A stretch of DNA of 64,000 bases from assembly GCF_047556435.1 (NCBI RefSeq), contig NZ_CP180210.1, forward strand, positions 3,596,001-3,660,000. The letters run 5' to 3'. Source of the stretch: Alteromonas sp047556435 (GTDB lineage Bacteria; Pseudomonadota; Gammaproteobacteria; Enterobacterales; Alteromonadaceae). A model generated the notes under the pieces. The model was given only the letters and a program-made list of their open reading frames with translations. It was not told the origin of the DNA and ran no database searches. Both the position numbers and the translations under genes were made by a program. Shown in pieces: positions 34,765 through 43,900 of this stretch (position 1 is the stretch's first letter; the number at the start of each line of letters is the position of its first letter).

Positions 34765-35165
34765 TACTACCTCTGGCTACTTTCAGGTGTCTCACGCGGG
34801 TGAGCTTTCATTACGAAAAAGCTTCCCTGTAGCAAACGTAAAATCGCGCAAAAAAATGATGTGATTTACTTTACTTACTGTGTCGCGACGTACGCTGATC
34901 ATCGTAATGTTTGAGTATTGGAATAGAAATGTCGCTGAACGTTGCCACAGCTGCCAGAGCAAAGAAAATTAAACTTGTGTAACAAGGGGCTCGCTCTACG
35001 CTGACTCTCGTTATGGTATTTCACCTGCTGCGGGGCTCAATGATGATAACAACATGCATAAAAAATAAATTAGCGCGTTTTGGCATAACAGAAACCCTTG
35101 TGTTTCCTGCTGACAGCACCCACACTCAGAAAAAGTTAAGTCACCATAAGATGTGAGGAAAAAAT
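34765..35165. other. divergent promoter region, nothing else seen
   Basis: 401 nt between the DCC/SDR operon and msrA. No open frame or repeat that I can support; GAGGAAAA just before the msrA ATG is the only clear signal. Confidence 0.4.
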
Positions 35166-35702
35166 ATGGCAAACCATCAGGTCGCAACATTAGCCGGTGG
35201 CTGTTTTTGGTGTATAGAATCAGCATTTAACAGCGTAGACGGCGTTGAAAGTGCTATCTCTGGCTACGCCGGCGGGCAGACTGATTCACCGAGTTATGAG
35301 GCTGTTTGCCGAGGCGATACCGGGCATGCGGAAGTGGTGCAGGTCACGTTTGATGCAGACAGCATCACGTATCGGGAAATACTGGAGATTTTCTTTGCAC
35401 TGCACGACCCAACACAATTAAACCGCCAGGGTAATGACGTCGGTACACAATATCGCAGCGCCGTCTTTTATCATAACGACGAGCAGCGACATCAGGCAGA
35501 AGCCATTATTCAGGAAATGACAGACGATGAAATCTGGCCAGATCCAATCGTTACCGAAGTCGTGCCAATTGATAACTATCACCCTGCTGAAGATTATCAC
35601 CAGAACTACTTTAAAAATAATCCGCAGAATCAATACTGCGCAATGGTTGTTGCTCCCAAGCTGGCAAAATTCAAAAAGACATTTGCCTCCCGATTGCGAT
35701 AA
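35166..35702 (+). CDS. msrA: peptide-methionine (S)-S-oxide reductase
   Basis: 178 residues. GGCFWCIESAF near 12-22 contains the catalytic Cys of MsrA; GYAGG, YEAVCRGDTGHAEVVQV, FFALHDPTQLNRQGNDVGTQY and NYHPAEDYHQNYF are the family blocks. It reduces the S-epimer of oxidised methionine with thioredoxin. Single gene with ribosome-binding site GAGGAA and its own terminator at 35761. No msrB neighbour. Confidence 0.96.
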   Translation: MANHQVATLAGGCFWCIESAFNSVDGVESAISGYAGGQTDSPSYEAVCRGDTGHAEVVQVTFDADSITYREILEIFFALHDPTQLNRQGNDVGTQYRSAVFYHNDEQRHQAEAIIQEMTDDEIWPDPIVTEVVPIDNYHPAEDYHQNYFKNNPQNQYCAMVVAPKLAKFKKTFASRLR

Positions 35703-35759
35703 CCACGGCCTGACAGCGCGTTGTGTTGGCAAGGCGTGATAAGAGATGTTGATTAAAGA

Positions 35760-35794
35760 CAAAACGCCGCAATAACGATTGCGGCGTTTTTTTT
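35760..35794 (+). terminator. rho-independent terminator of msrA
   Basis: AACGCCGCAAT-AACG-ATTGCGGCGTT stem followed by a run of eight T. Confidence 0.9.
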
Positions 35795-35929
35795 GTCTGC
35801 TGCCAGCGCCAAGAGGCAGATTAATAGACAGCCAGTACCATCACTGCTTTTTAACGGCGCGTGGTTACCCAACCCGCATTGTGTGATCAGCTAAGAGAAA
35901 ACACACCAATTCGGCTTGGTATTAGCGTG

Positions 35930-37075
35930 TTATTCAGTAAACCAAGCTTCATCCAGAGGTACAGAGAACAATAATGGCGCCATCGCGTTATAGTGGCTCT
36001 GATTCGCACCGCACTGCACATTTTTCAGATAATTTTTCTTCCAAGGGTCATTGATCAGCCACAGCGTGCTGTCAATTACGGCCAGCCCTTCAATTGAGGC
36101 ATTATCCATCACCTCAGTGGCCGGACAATTTTCCTCCGCATCCTCAACCGGCGCGGTAAACTGCATCACGATGCGCGCTGTAGGCCGCGTATTGTTCTCG
36201 CTAATTACCCACAGCTCGTTGTCGTTTCGGGCCGCCGCCAGCAAAAAGCCCTGTTGCGACGCCTGGTGATAATAATACTCAAGGCCATTAATTGGATGAT
36301 TTCCGCTCTCAAACTGTGGAACTGCCAATTGTGGCTCGGTCACTTCAATAAAGTCCTGACTCTCCCAGAAAGCCTCATCCATCTGAACTGAAAAAATTCT
36401 GGGCTGGCCCGCTTTGTCTTTCTCAAGACCAAGGTATAACAGACGCTCCGGGGTCATTGCCATGCCTTCAATGCCGTCATTGGGAAAATCTCCTACCTCA
36501 AAACTGGCAGGAAAAGAGACTGGGCGTACATTTGTCATGGTGGTGGTGCCATCGTCGTCGCGAAACAGCCTCACTAACAACGTTGGATAGTCCGTAGAGC
36601 CCGTTTCCGCAAAGCGCTGCTGACAACGAACCGACAACGCGCCGGTGCGCGTCGCATCTTCTGTAACAGTGTAGAATACCTGCTGATTTTGCGGATCTAC
36701 TACCAGTGCTTCTAAATCTGGCTCTTCCTTTAAATAATTAGCAAAACAGCTTCGACGCACTTCTGTCGCCATACGCATCGATTCCGGCTTCGGTAACAGT
36801 GTGGCGTTCGCAGGATTAAGAACATGAATACGACGTTGTTGGTCAGTTTGAGCGCTGGCATCAGAGAGTGTTGCCAGCATGCCATTAACGTGGGTGAGCC
36901 CTGAGGTTTGTGGGTCGGCCATAATGCTGCCGTCAGCTTCTTTAATCCACTGCCCCTGCACGGTTAATACTGATGGCGATGTGTCGGCCTTCGCTTCGGG
37001 CATATTATCTGGCGCGTCTGAACACCCGGTAAGGCCTAGTGCCAGCATCACAACTGCGGTAGTTTGTTTTATCAT
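35930..37075 (-). CDS. lipoprotein, phytase/esterase-like beta-propeller candidate
   Basis: 381 residues from the Met at 37075, chosen because the lipobox LGLTGC lies 17 residues later; the longer frame to 37126 would bury it. The mature protein has repeats of the kind seen in the esterase-like activity of phytase family: DPQTSGLTHVNGMLATLSD, LEALVVDPQNQQVFYTVTED, DGIEGMAMTPERLLYLGLE, PINGLEYYYH and ASIEGLAVIDSTLWLINDPW. A secreted, membrane-tethered propeller is inferred. Divergent from the PhoD-like gene, which may point to phosphate-related use. Confidence 0.7.
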   Translation of the reverse strand: MIKQTTAVVMLALGLTGCSDAPDNMPEAKADTSPSVLTVQGQWIKEADGSIMADPQTSGLTHVNGMLATLSDASAQTDQQRRIHVLNPANATLLPKPESMRMATEVRRSCFANYLKEEPDLEALVVDPQNQQVFYTVTEDATRTGALSVRCQQRFAETGSTDYPTLLVRLFRDDDGTTTMTNVRPVSFPASFEVGDFPNDGIEGMAMTPERLLYLGLEKDKAGQPRIFSVQMDEAFWESQDFIEVTEPQLAVPQFESGNHPINGLEYYYHQASQQGFLLAAARNDNELWVISENNTRPTARIVMQFTAPVEDAEENCPATEVMDNASIEGLAVIDSTLWLINDPWKKNYLKNVQCGANQSHYNAMAPLLFSVPLDEAWFTE

Positions 37076-37437
37076 TATCGCGCGATTCCTGTAGCTGCTT
37101 GAGTAGTTGAGAGTTGGTAGGGCCAAAAGCCACGATACTGTTATGTTTTACTTTCCCGTCACAAAGAAAGCGACAGCGTTACCCTACAATCCGTTGGTAA
37201 ACCTGCTGCGTATTTGTTGATATGAATAACATTGGCATGAAGTATACCCAGCGCACAACGCAGTGCCAATGCTGCGCAGTGCTAACTCGGTGGAACTCAT
37301 CGCAAAAAGACATACTTACTGACAAAAAGTCGTTATCTCACAACAAAAAAAGCGTTATGGTACGCCTATGACAACGACTCGACGAGCATCCGAAAAGCTC
37401 TTCGCAAATTGGTATCACCGGTAAATGAGGCAGCGTT
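37076..37437. other. divergent promoter region of lipoprotein and PhoD-like genes
   Basis: No gene. It includes GTGCTAACTC-G-GTGGAA at 37280-37296, which also occurs with one change upstream of hsdR near 9278. Confidence 0.4.
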
Positions 37438-37533
37438 ATCAGTAAGCCAGAAGTTCCTGCCGTACTGGCAGGTCCCATAGTCAGGCACGTTAGCAGTGAA
37501 CACTGTTTCCTGTGGATTGTCACGTCTGCACCG

Positions 37534-39324
37534 GTGACGGGTAGCGTGACGTTGCAGCAACACGCGCAGACTGTGGATGCAACGACCTGTATCGACTACG
37601 TCCCCGTTGGCTCCCGTGCATTCGTCGGCATGATTCGTATCGACTACACGTCGCCTGTCGAAGCAGACGTTCCGCTTCACTACGATTTGCAGTTTGACGA
37701 GCCGGCTTTTCAGTCCAGCTGGGAAGACACCAAAACCGGATTATGCTATCCCGGCACCACATCGCTAAGTTTCTGCTGGCAGCCACACCTACAGCAAGTG
37801 CTTCACGGTTCCTGCCGCAAACCACACCATCCGGGACAAGATGCGTTGACCCGGGTAGATAGCCTGCTTGAAAACGCAATCTGCAACAATAAGCGTCGCC
37901 CGGACTTGTTACTGATGACGGGCGATCAAATCTATGCAGACGATGTAGCGGGTCCGACGCTACAAGCCATTCAGGATGTCATTACCGCTTTAGGTCTTTA
38001 CGGCGAACCGCTTGAAGGCGCGGTCATTAACCACAGTGATGAATTGCGCTCACACCCGCATAATTTTTATGAACGTGAACAGTTGCTGCCGAAAATCAGC
38101 ACCAATACCGCACTGTCAAAACTCTTTTTCGGTGCCAAGAAAAAGCCGGTTTTCACTTCGGTTAACGCTCAGAATCATCTGATTAGCTTTGCAGAAGTGA
38201 TGGCAATGTATTTGCTGGTTTGGTCTGATGCCCCCTGGGCATTTGTGACACCTAATAAAGAGGCTGTGAGCGGCGTTCATCAGGACAGGTTCGCTCACGA
38301 GCAGGATAATCTTAAAGGTTTCATTACTTGTTTGCCGCGTGTTCGTCGAACACTGGCCCATATTCCTACCTACATGATTTTTGACGATCACGATGTCACC
38401 GATGACTGGAACCTGACCCGAGGGTGGGAACAGGAAGTGTACGGACATCCGTTGTCTAAAAGGATGATAGGCAATGCGTTAATCGGTTACCTGTTATGCC
38501 AAGGCTGGGGGAATTATCCCGATAAATTCAAAGACATTCAGCCTGATATCAAAAAATCCTTCACAGCTGAGGGTATCCGACATCACGATGCTTTTATCGA
38601 CATGTTGCTGGACTTTGAAGACTGGGATTATCAGTTAAACACCACGCCATCTATACACGTAATGGATACCCGAACCCGACGCTGGCGATCAGAGTCGAGC
38701 CTGAATAAGCCCTCGGGGCTCATGGACTGGGAGGCACTGTGTGAATTCCAGCAATCACTGATAGGCAAGCAGTCGGTAATTGTGGTGTCTGCCGCCCCCA
38801 TATATGGAGTGAAGTTTATTGAGGCTGTGCAAAAAGTCTTCACCTTTTTTGGCAAGGCGCTGACCGTGGATGCGGAGAACTGGATGGCCCACAAAGGCAC
38901 GGCCAACGTTATGTTGAACATTTTCAGGCATTACAAAACCCCGCCTGAATTTATAATTTTATCCGGTGACGTGCACTATTCTTTTGTGTATGACGTGCGA
39001 CTGCGCTTCCAGCGCAACAGTCCTCATATTACGCAATTTACCTGCAGCGGTATTAAAAATTGCTTTCCGGATACACTCATCACCTGGCTGGATCGATTTA
39101 ACCGTTGGCTATACAGCCCATCTTCGCCGTTAAACGTATTTACCCGTCGTCGAAATATGTCGGTAAGAGCCAGAGAGCCAGAGGGGCACGACGGGGAGCT
39201 GTTGAATGCGCCGGCTATTGGCTTACTTGAGTTAGACCAAAATGACACTACTGTTCATTGCAAAGCCTTGTGCGCGAGTGGAGAAACGGTAGAATTCCCA
39301 CCGCACACACCACCCAAAGAGTAA
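37534..39324 (+). CDS. PhoD-like metallophosphatase
   Basis: 596 residues from the GTG at 37534, but the same frame reads on upstream to 37429 with family-like sequence (VPAVLAGPIVRHV), so the true protein is probably about 32 residues longer. Metal-binding motifs LMTGDQIYADD, IFDDHDVTDDWN and ILSGDVHYS mark the PhoD/alkaline phosphatase D superfamily. No signal peptide is visible, unlike secreted PhoD, which suggests a cytosolic member. Followed by fldB after 13 nt. Confidence 0.88.
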   Translation: MTGSVTLQQHAQTVDATTCIDYVPVGSRAFVGMIRIDYTSPVEADVPLHYDLQFDEPAFQSSWEDTKTGLCYPGTTSLSFCWQPHLQQVLHGSCRKPHHPGQDALTRVDSLLENAICNNKRRPDLLLMTGDQIYADDVAGPTLQAIQDVITALGLYGEPLEGAVINHSDELRSHPHNFYEREQLLPKISTNTALSKLFFGAKKKPVFTSVNAQNHLISFAEVMAMYLLVWSDAPWAFVTPNKEAVSGVHQDRFAHEQDNLKGFITCLPRVRRTLAHIPTYMIFDDHDVTDDWNLTRGWEQEVYGHPLSKRMIGNALIGYLLCQGWGNYPDKFKDIQPDIKKSFTAEGIRHHDAFIDMLLDFEDWDYQLNTTPSIHVMDTRTRRWRSESSLNKPSGLMDWEALCEFQQSLIGKQSVIVVSAAPIYGVKFIEAVQKVFTFFGKALTVDAENWMAHKGTANVMLNIFRHYKTPPEFIILSGDVHYSFVYDVRLRFQRNSPHITQFTCSGIKNCFPDTLITWLDRFNRWLYSPSSPLNVFTRRRNMSVRAREPEGHDGELLNAPAIGLLELDQNDTTVHCKALCASGETVEFPPHTPPKE

Positions 39325-39337
39325 AAGAGGGCAACGC

Positions 39338-39877
39338 ATGAGTGATAGCGCGCTAAAAATCGGGTTATTTTACGGTTCCACTACCTGTTATACCGAAATG
39401 GCGGCAGAGAAAATTCAGGCCCAGCTCAATGCGCTGTTTGATGACCAGGTTGTGGACGTGCACAACATTCAGGAAACGTCACTCACCCGAACCACTGAGT
39501 ATGACATCCTGATTTTTGGTATCTCCACCTGGGATTTTGGCGAATTACAGGAAGACTGGGAGTCGCACTGGGAAGAGGTTCATCAGTTGGATCTCAGTGA
39601 TAAAATTATTGCGCTGTATGGGCTTGGCGATCAAATAGGCTATACCGACTGGTTCCAGGACGCACTGGGGATGCTACACGATGCCATCGTTCCCTCAGGT
39701 TGTCGTATTATCGGTTTCTGGCCAAATGCAGGCTATGACTTTGCGCAGTCTAAAGCATTAACAGATGATAAATCTCAGTTTGTGGGTTTGTCGCTGGATG
39801 ACGAAAATCAGTACGATTTGACTGACGAGCGTATTCATACCTGGTGCCACCAGCTACTCGAAGAGCTCAGTGAGTAA
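39338..39877 (+). CDS. fldB: flavodoxin FldB
   Basis: 179 residues. The FMN phosphate loop FYGSTTCYTEMAAEKI, the TWDFGELQEDWE loop, LYGLGDQIGYTDWFQDALG and LDDENQYDLTDERI match FldB closely (E. coli FldB is 173 residues). It carries electrons for oxygen-sensitive reductive enzymes. Starts 13 nt after the phosphatase stop and overlaps the next gene by 8 nt. Confidence 0.94.
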   Translation: MSDSALKIGLFYGSTTCYTEMAAEKIQAQLNALFDDQVVDVHNIQETSLTRTTEYDILIFGISTWDFGELQEDWESHWEEVHQLDLSDKIIALYGLGDQIGYTDWFQDALGMLHDAIVPSGCRIIGFWPNAGYDFAQSKALTDDKSQFVGLSLDDENQYDLTDERIHTWCHQLLEELSE

Positions 39878-40658
39878 CACTGGCCGACTTCACAAAACCT
39901 ATTTCAGAAACGGCGCCAGCCATCGTGATGGTGCCGATGTCTCCTTTAACGACATCAGAAAACTGTTCAACTTTTCCAGTATTACGATTGGCCGCTGGGT
40001 GACAACCCAGGAACAGCAGATCGCGGCCAACCTGTTTTTTGACGCACTTTACGACCTCATTGATATTTTACAGATCAATGAGCAGGTGATCTCACTGAAC
40101 GGATCGCTGTCACTGGCTTTCGGACATGGCGGGCAAAAGCACAGCAGCGCGCATTATCATTCTGCCAAGCGACAGCTAGCACTGGCAAAAAATGCAGGTG
40201 GTGGCGCACTTGCCCACGAATGGTTCCATGCATTCGATCACTATATCGCTGGCAAAGTATTCCCTGATACCCGCAACGGTAGCTTTGCGTCGAAAGCCTG
40301 GCTGGATAACGCACCGCAGCACCCTCACCCACTGAATAATGCGCTGTGCGAATGCTTTTCTTTGATGTTTTTAGAGGACATGAACACGCCGAGTCACTAC
40401 CTGACGCGCTCCATCGAGGCTGACCGGGCACTTAAAATGTACTATTACGCAATGCCACAGGAGATGGCTGCGAGGGCTTTCGAAGCCTGTATACAGGACC
40501 ATGACATAAAAAATGCATTTTTAGTTCAGGGAACAAAAATGTCCACCGAAGCCAAACTGGGGATTTACCCTCAGGGCAACTTACGGGGTCTGCTCAACGA
40601 TGCATTCGCCCTGTACTTCTATCAGTTGGGTGTCGCCTTGGCGGCAAAACCTACATAA
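39870..40658 (+). CDS. CLCA_X/LPD1-type putative metalloprotease
   Basis: 262 residues; GTG start overlapping the fldB stop by 8 nt. FNFSSITIGRWVTTQEQQ, SLNGSLSLAFGHGGQ, a helical linker and then GGGALAHEWFHAFDHYI carry an H-E-x-x-H zinc-protease motif with a further acidic/His pair, as in the LPD1 domain of large polyvalent proteins and the CLCA_X proteins found beside fldB in Alteromonadales. The C-terminus (PQGNL ... FYQLGVALA) is well conserved, and a diverged copy of it is found at 45841-45993. Substrate unknown. Confidence 0.75.
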   Translation: MSNTGRLHKTYFRNGASHRDGADVSFNDIRKLFNFSSITIGRWVTTQEQQIAANLFFDALYDLIDILQINEQVISLNGSLSLAFGHGGQKHSSAHYHSAKRQLALAKNAGGGALAHEWFHAFDHYIAGKVFPDTRNGSFASKAWLDNAPQHPHPLNNALCECFSLMFLEDMNTPSHYLTRSIEADRALKMYYYAMPQEMAARAFEACIQDHDIKNAFLVQGTKMSTEAKLGIYPQGNLRGLLNDAFALYFYQLGVALAAKPT

Positions 40659-40910
40659 TACCGTCAGGCTTTGCCACTGTCTGCACAACCTGTATTTGCT
40701 AACCACAGCAGTATCGCCGGCGTTGATCGCGTAAAATGATTGCGTCCGTAAAAAAAGCCGGTGGAAAAACCTGCTTGCGCCAAGGCCAGTGCAGTCATCC
40801 TGCGTCTATCGAGGCAGGTTTTATCTTCCCTGTCTTTATCCTGGCCAGAACACCCGCCACGACACTGCCACACGTAGCGGGGAGGCGGTCAGCAAGTGAA
40901 AACTCACGCG
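40659..40910. other. intergenic stretch between convergent genes
   Basis: 252 nt with no supported gene and no clear terminator hairpin with T-run. Confidence 0.4.
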
Positions 40911-43900
40911 TTATACTTTCTCTGCAAAACGGAGCAATTCGTTTATGATGGTATCCACCTGAACCGGTTTATTGAAATGTCCGTCAAAGCCGGCTTCTGT
41001 TGTCAGGCGCCGGGCTTCGGCATGTCCGTAGCCGGTAATGGCCAGAAAAAGTGAATTTTCCGGCAGCGCTGGCTTAATTAACCGAATCAGATCGTTACCG
41101 CTCATGTCTGGCAACCCGATATCAAGTAACGCCACATTGGGATTAAACTCTTTGAAGTGACTTAGCGCCTCATGACCCGAGTTATACACGGCAACTTCAC
41201 ACCCCTTCAAACTTAAAATAAGCGACAACCCGTCTGACACCGTTTCATTGTCATCCACCAGCATAACCCGCAACTTCTTTAATGCTTTTAAATCAGATGA
41301 CGTGACAGGGGGTTGCGAAAGTGCAGTATCCTTTTGCGTACTTCCTTGGTCAACAGCCAGGGGTAAGGTTAAAGTGACTGTAGCCCCGTAACCTAAACCT
41401 TCGCTGTGAATTGTCACCGAACCTCCATGAAGCTCAGCAATTTGCTTTACCAGCGACAGTCCAATCCCAAGGCCATTGTTCTGACGTGTAGTGTTCTCTT
41501 TAATTTGCTGGAACGGTTCGAACACCTTATCTTTGAACTGCATGTCCAAACCAATGCCGCTGTCTTCTACCTGAATCGAAAATGCGTCTTCCGAACTCAG
41601 AAGCTTTACACGAATACGACCGTTTTCAGGTGTGAACTTTGATGCGTTGCTGATGATATTGTTGATAACCTGCTGAATTCTGAGCTTATCAAGAAGTGTC
41701 AGAATGGGTTTTTCCGGTAACTCCAACAGCAGTTCCTGATGGATTTGTTGCATAGAAGAGGTAAAATTCTGAACAACATCGCTAAGTAACAAATTGACAT
41801 TCGTCAACGTTTTCTCTAAACGTACCTCGCCCCTTGAAATTCGGGTCAGATCGAGTAACCCATCTAACAACGCCGACACCAGCGTCACGTTGTTATTCAT
41901 GATCCCCAGCGCCCAATCTGTTCTGCTACTATCCTGTTCAATTATCTGAACCGCGGCACTGATGGACGCCAGCGGATTACGAATTTCATGTCCTAACGTA
42001 GCAAGAAACTCATTTTTCTTTTCGTTAGCATGCTGTAACTCTTTTACGGCATTTTTAAGGGATGCTTCAAGCTTACGGTGCCCCGTCACATCGACCACCA
42101 TCCCTATCAGCTTTTTCGATTTATCAGCACTGATTACGATTTGTCCGTTTGCTTCAATCCAGGTAGTTTGGTCGGTTTTTGCGTTTATTACGCGGTATAT
42201 CGCATGGTAGTGCCCATCCCCATCTGGGTCCTGAGCTATCGCTATTTCCTTGTTTACTGCCTCTCTGTCGTCTTCATGAACGCCCTGAAGAAACTCATTA
42301 TAAGTAACGATGTAGGTATCAAACCCCCAGATGTCGGAAAGCATCTCGTCCCAGTAAATCTTGTCATCGCCAATATTCCACTCAAATGAGCCCATATGGG
42401 CTGAATCTTTCGCGATGCGCAATCGGCTCTCGTTGGCCTTGAGCTGCTTCTCCATACTCTTTCGGTGTAAGGCCACGGATAAAATATTGGCGGCAGACAT
42501 AATGAAATGCACGTCTTCCTGATTGAACGAACGTTTCTGCTTCGTATGCACGCCGAGAACGCCGTAGGGATTATCGCCATTTTCAATGATGCAACTCATA
42601 CCACTGACGACTTTATGTTCAATCAGTAATTCCGGGCCAGAGAATCGCTGCTCGGTCATCAAATCTTCTACAATCACCGGCTCTGTGGTTGAAAGCGTAA
42701 AACCGGCCTGAGAAGCATTATTTACAGACACTTTGGTGTTGCCCACTACACCGTTATCCCAGCCCACACCGGCTTTCACAAGCAACTGTTCCTCGTCAGG
42801 CAGATACTCAAGCACCTTGCAGTATTCCACATCAAGCGTGTGCGCGACTTCACGTACCAACTGATCCATTAAGTTCAGTGTATCTTCGGTACTTAACGCT
42901 TTCATACCCAGCTTGGCAATAACTGCATGTTGCTCACTGCTGACTTTCAGTCTGTTGGCAGTTGCTTGCAGCGTAGTCACATCGATAAACGTAATCACCA
43001 CGCCATCGACTTTTCTCGATTCGGTCTGGTAAGGCAGGATTTTGCGGATAAACCATTTATCGTCAGCTCTTAGCTGACGTTCGCTGGACTCCAGACTGTC
43101 CAGCACACGCTGAGCTTCCTCTAATGTATCTTCACTGATAAGCGTACTGCTCAGCGCATTTATCGGCTGGTCAATATCCAGGTTGCCTATTCTCAACAGG
43201 CGCTCAGCGGCCGGGGTATATCGCTTGATTTTAAGTTCACTGGACAGGAAAATCGTTGCCAGGTTGGTGCTGGCAAAAAAGTTTTTGATGTCATCATGGG
43301 TTGAAGATAGCTCATCAATTTTGTCTTTAAGCTGAGCATTTACTGTAGTCAGTTCTTCGTTTAGTGAGCGAAGCTCTTCTGTGCTTGCCTCCAACTCTTC
43401 ATTCGAAGATTGCAGCTCCTCGTTAGTCGATAATGCCTCCTCATGCGCCGCCTTGAGTTCTTCAGTACTGGTTTCCAGCTCTTCTACAGTGCTTTGCAGT
43501 TCATCCTTGGTTTCACGGAGTTCGCGCTCCATCGACTCTATCATGCTGTCCTGATCCTGATGACTCAGCATATCAGAAGAAAAACCCGGCTCATGCAGTT
43601 CTGGTAACACCTCTTCAAAAGAGATAACCACACTGCCATCTTCACGGTTACCGTACGATGATGGGGTAATGATACAGCGATAATTTGGACGATCGCTTGT
43701 CGGCTTCGTTGGTAGCGGAAAGTTAACCGTTACTTTTTCGCCGGATTTCTTGGCTTTGTATATTCCACTTCGCATCCGGGTACGGATTTCAGGATGGAGC
43801 ATAGTGTAGAGATCCAGTGCCGCCTGTCCCTCTTCGGGAAGTTGTAAAAACCGGTTTACGTTACCGTGGAAATAGGTAATCGCGTTCTGGTCATCAACAA

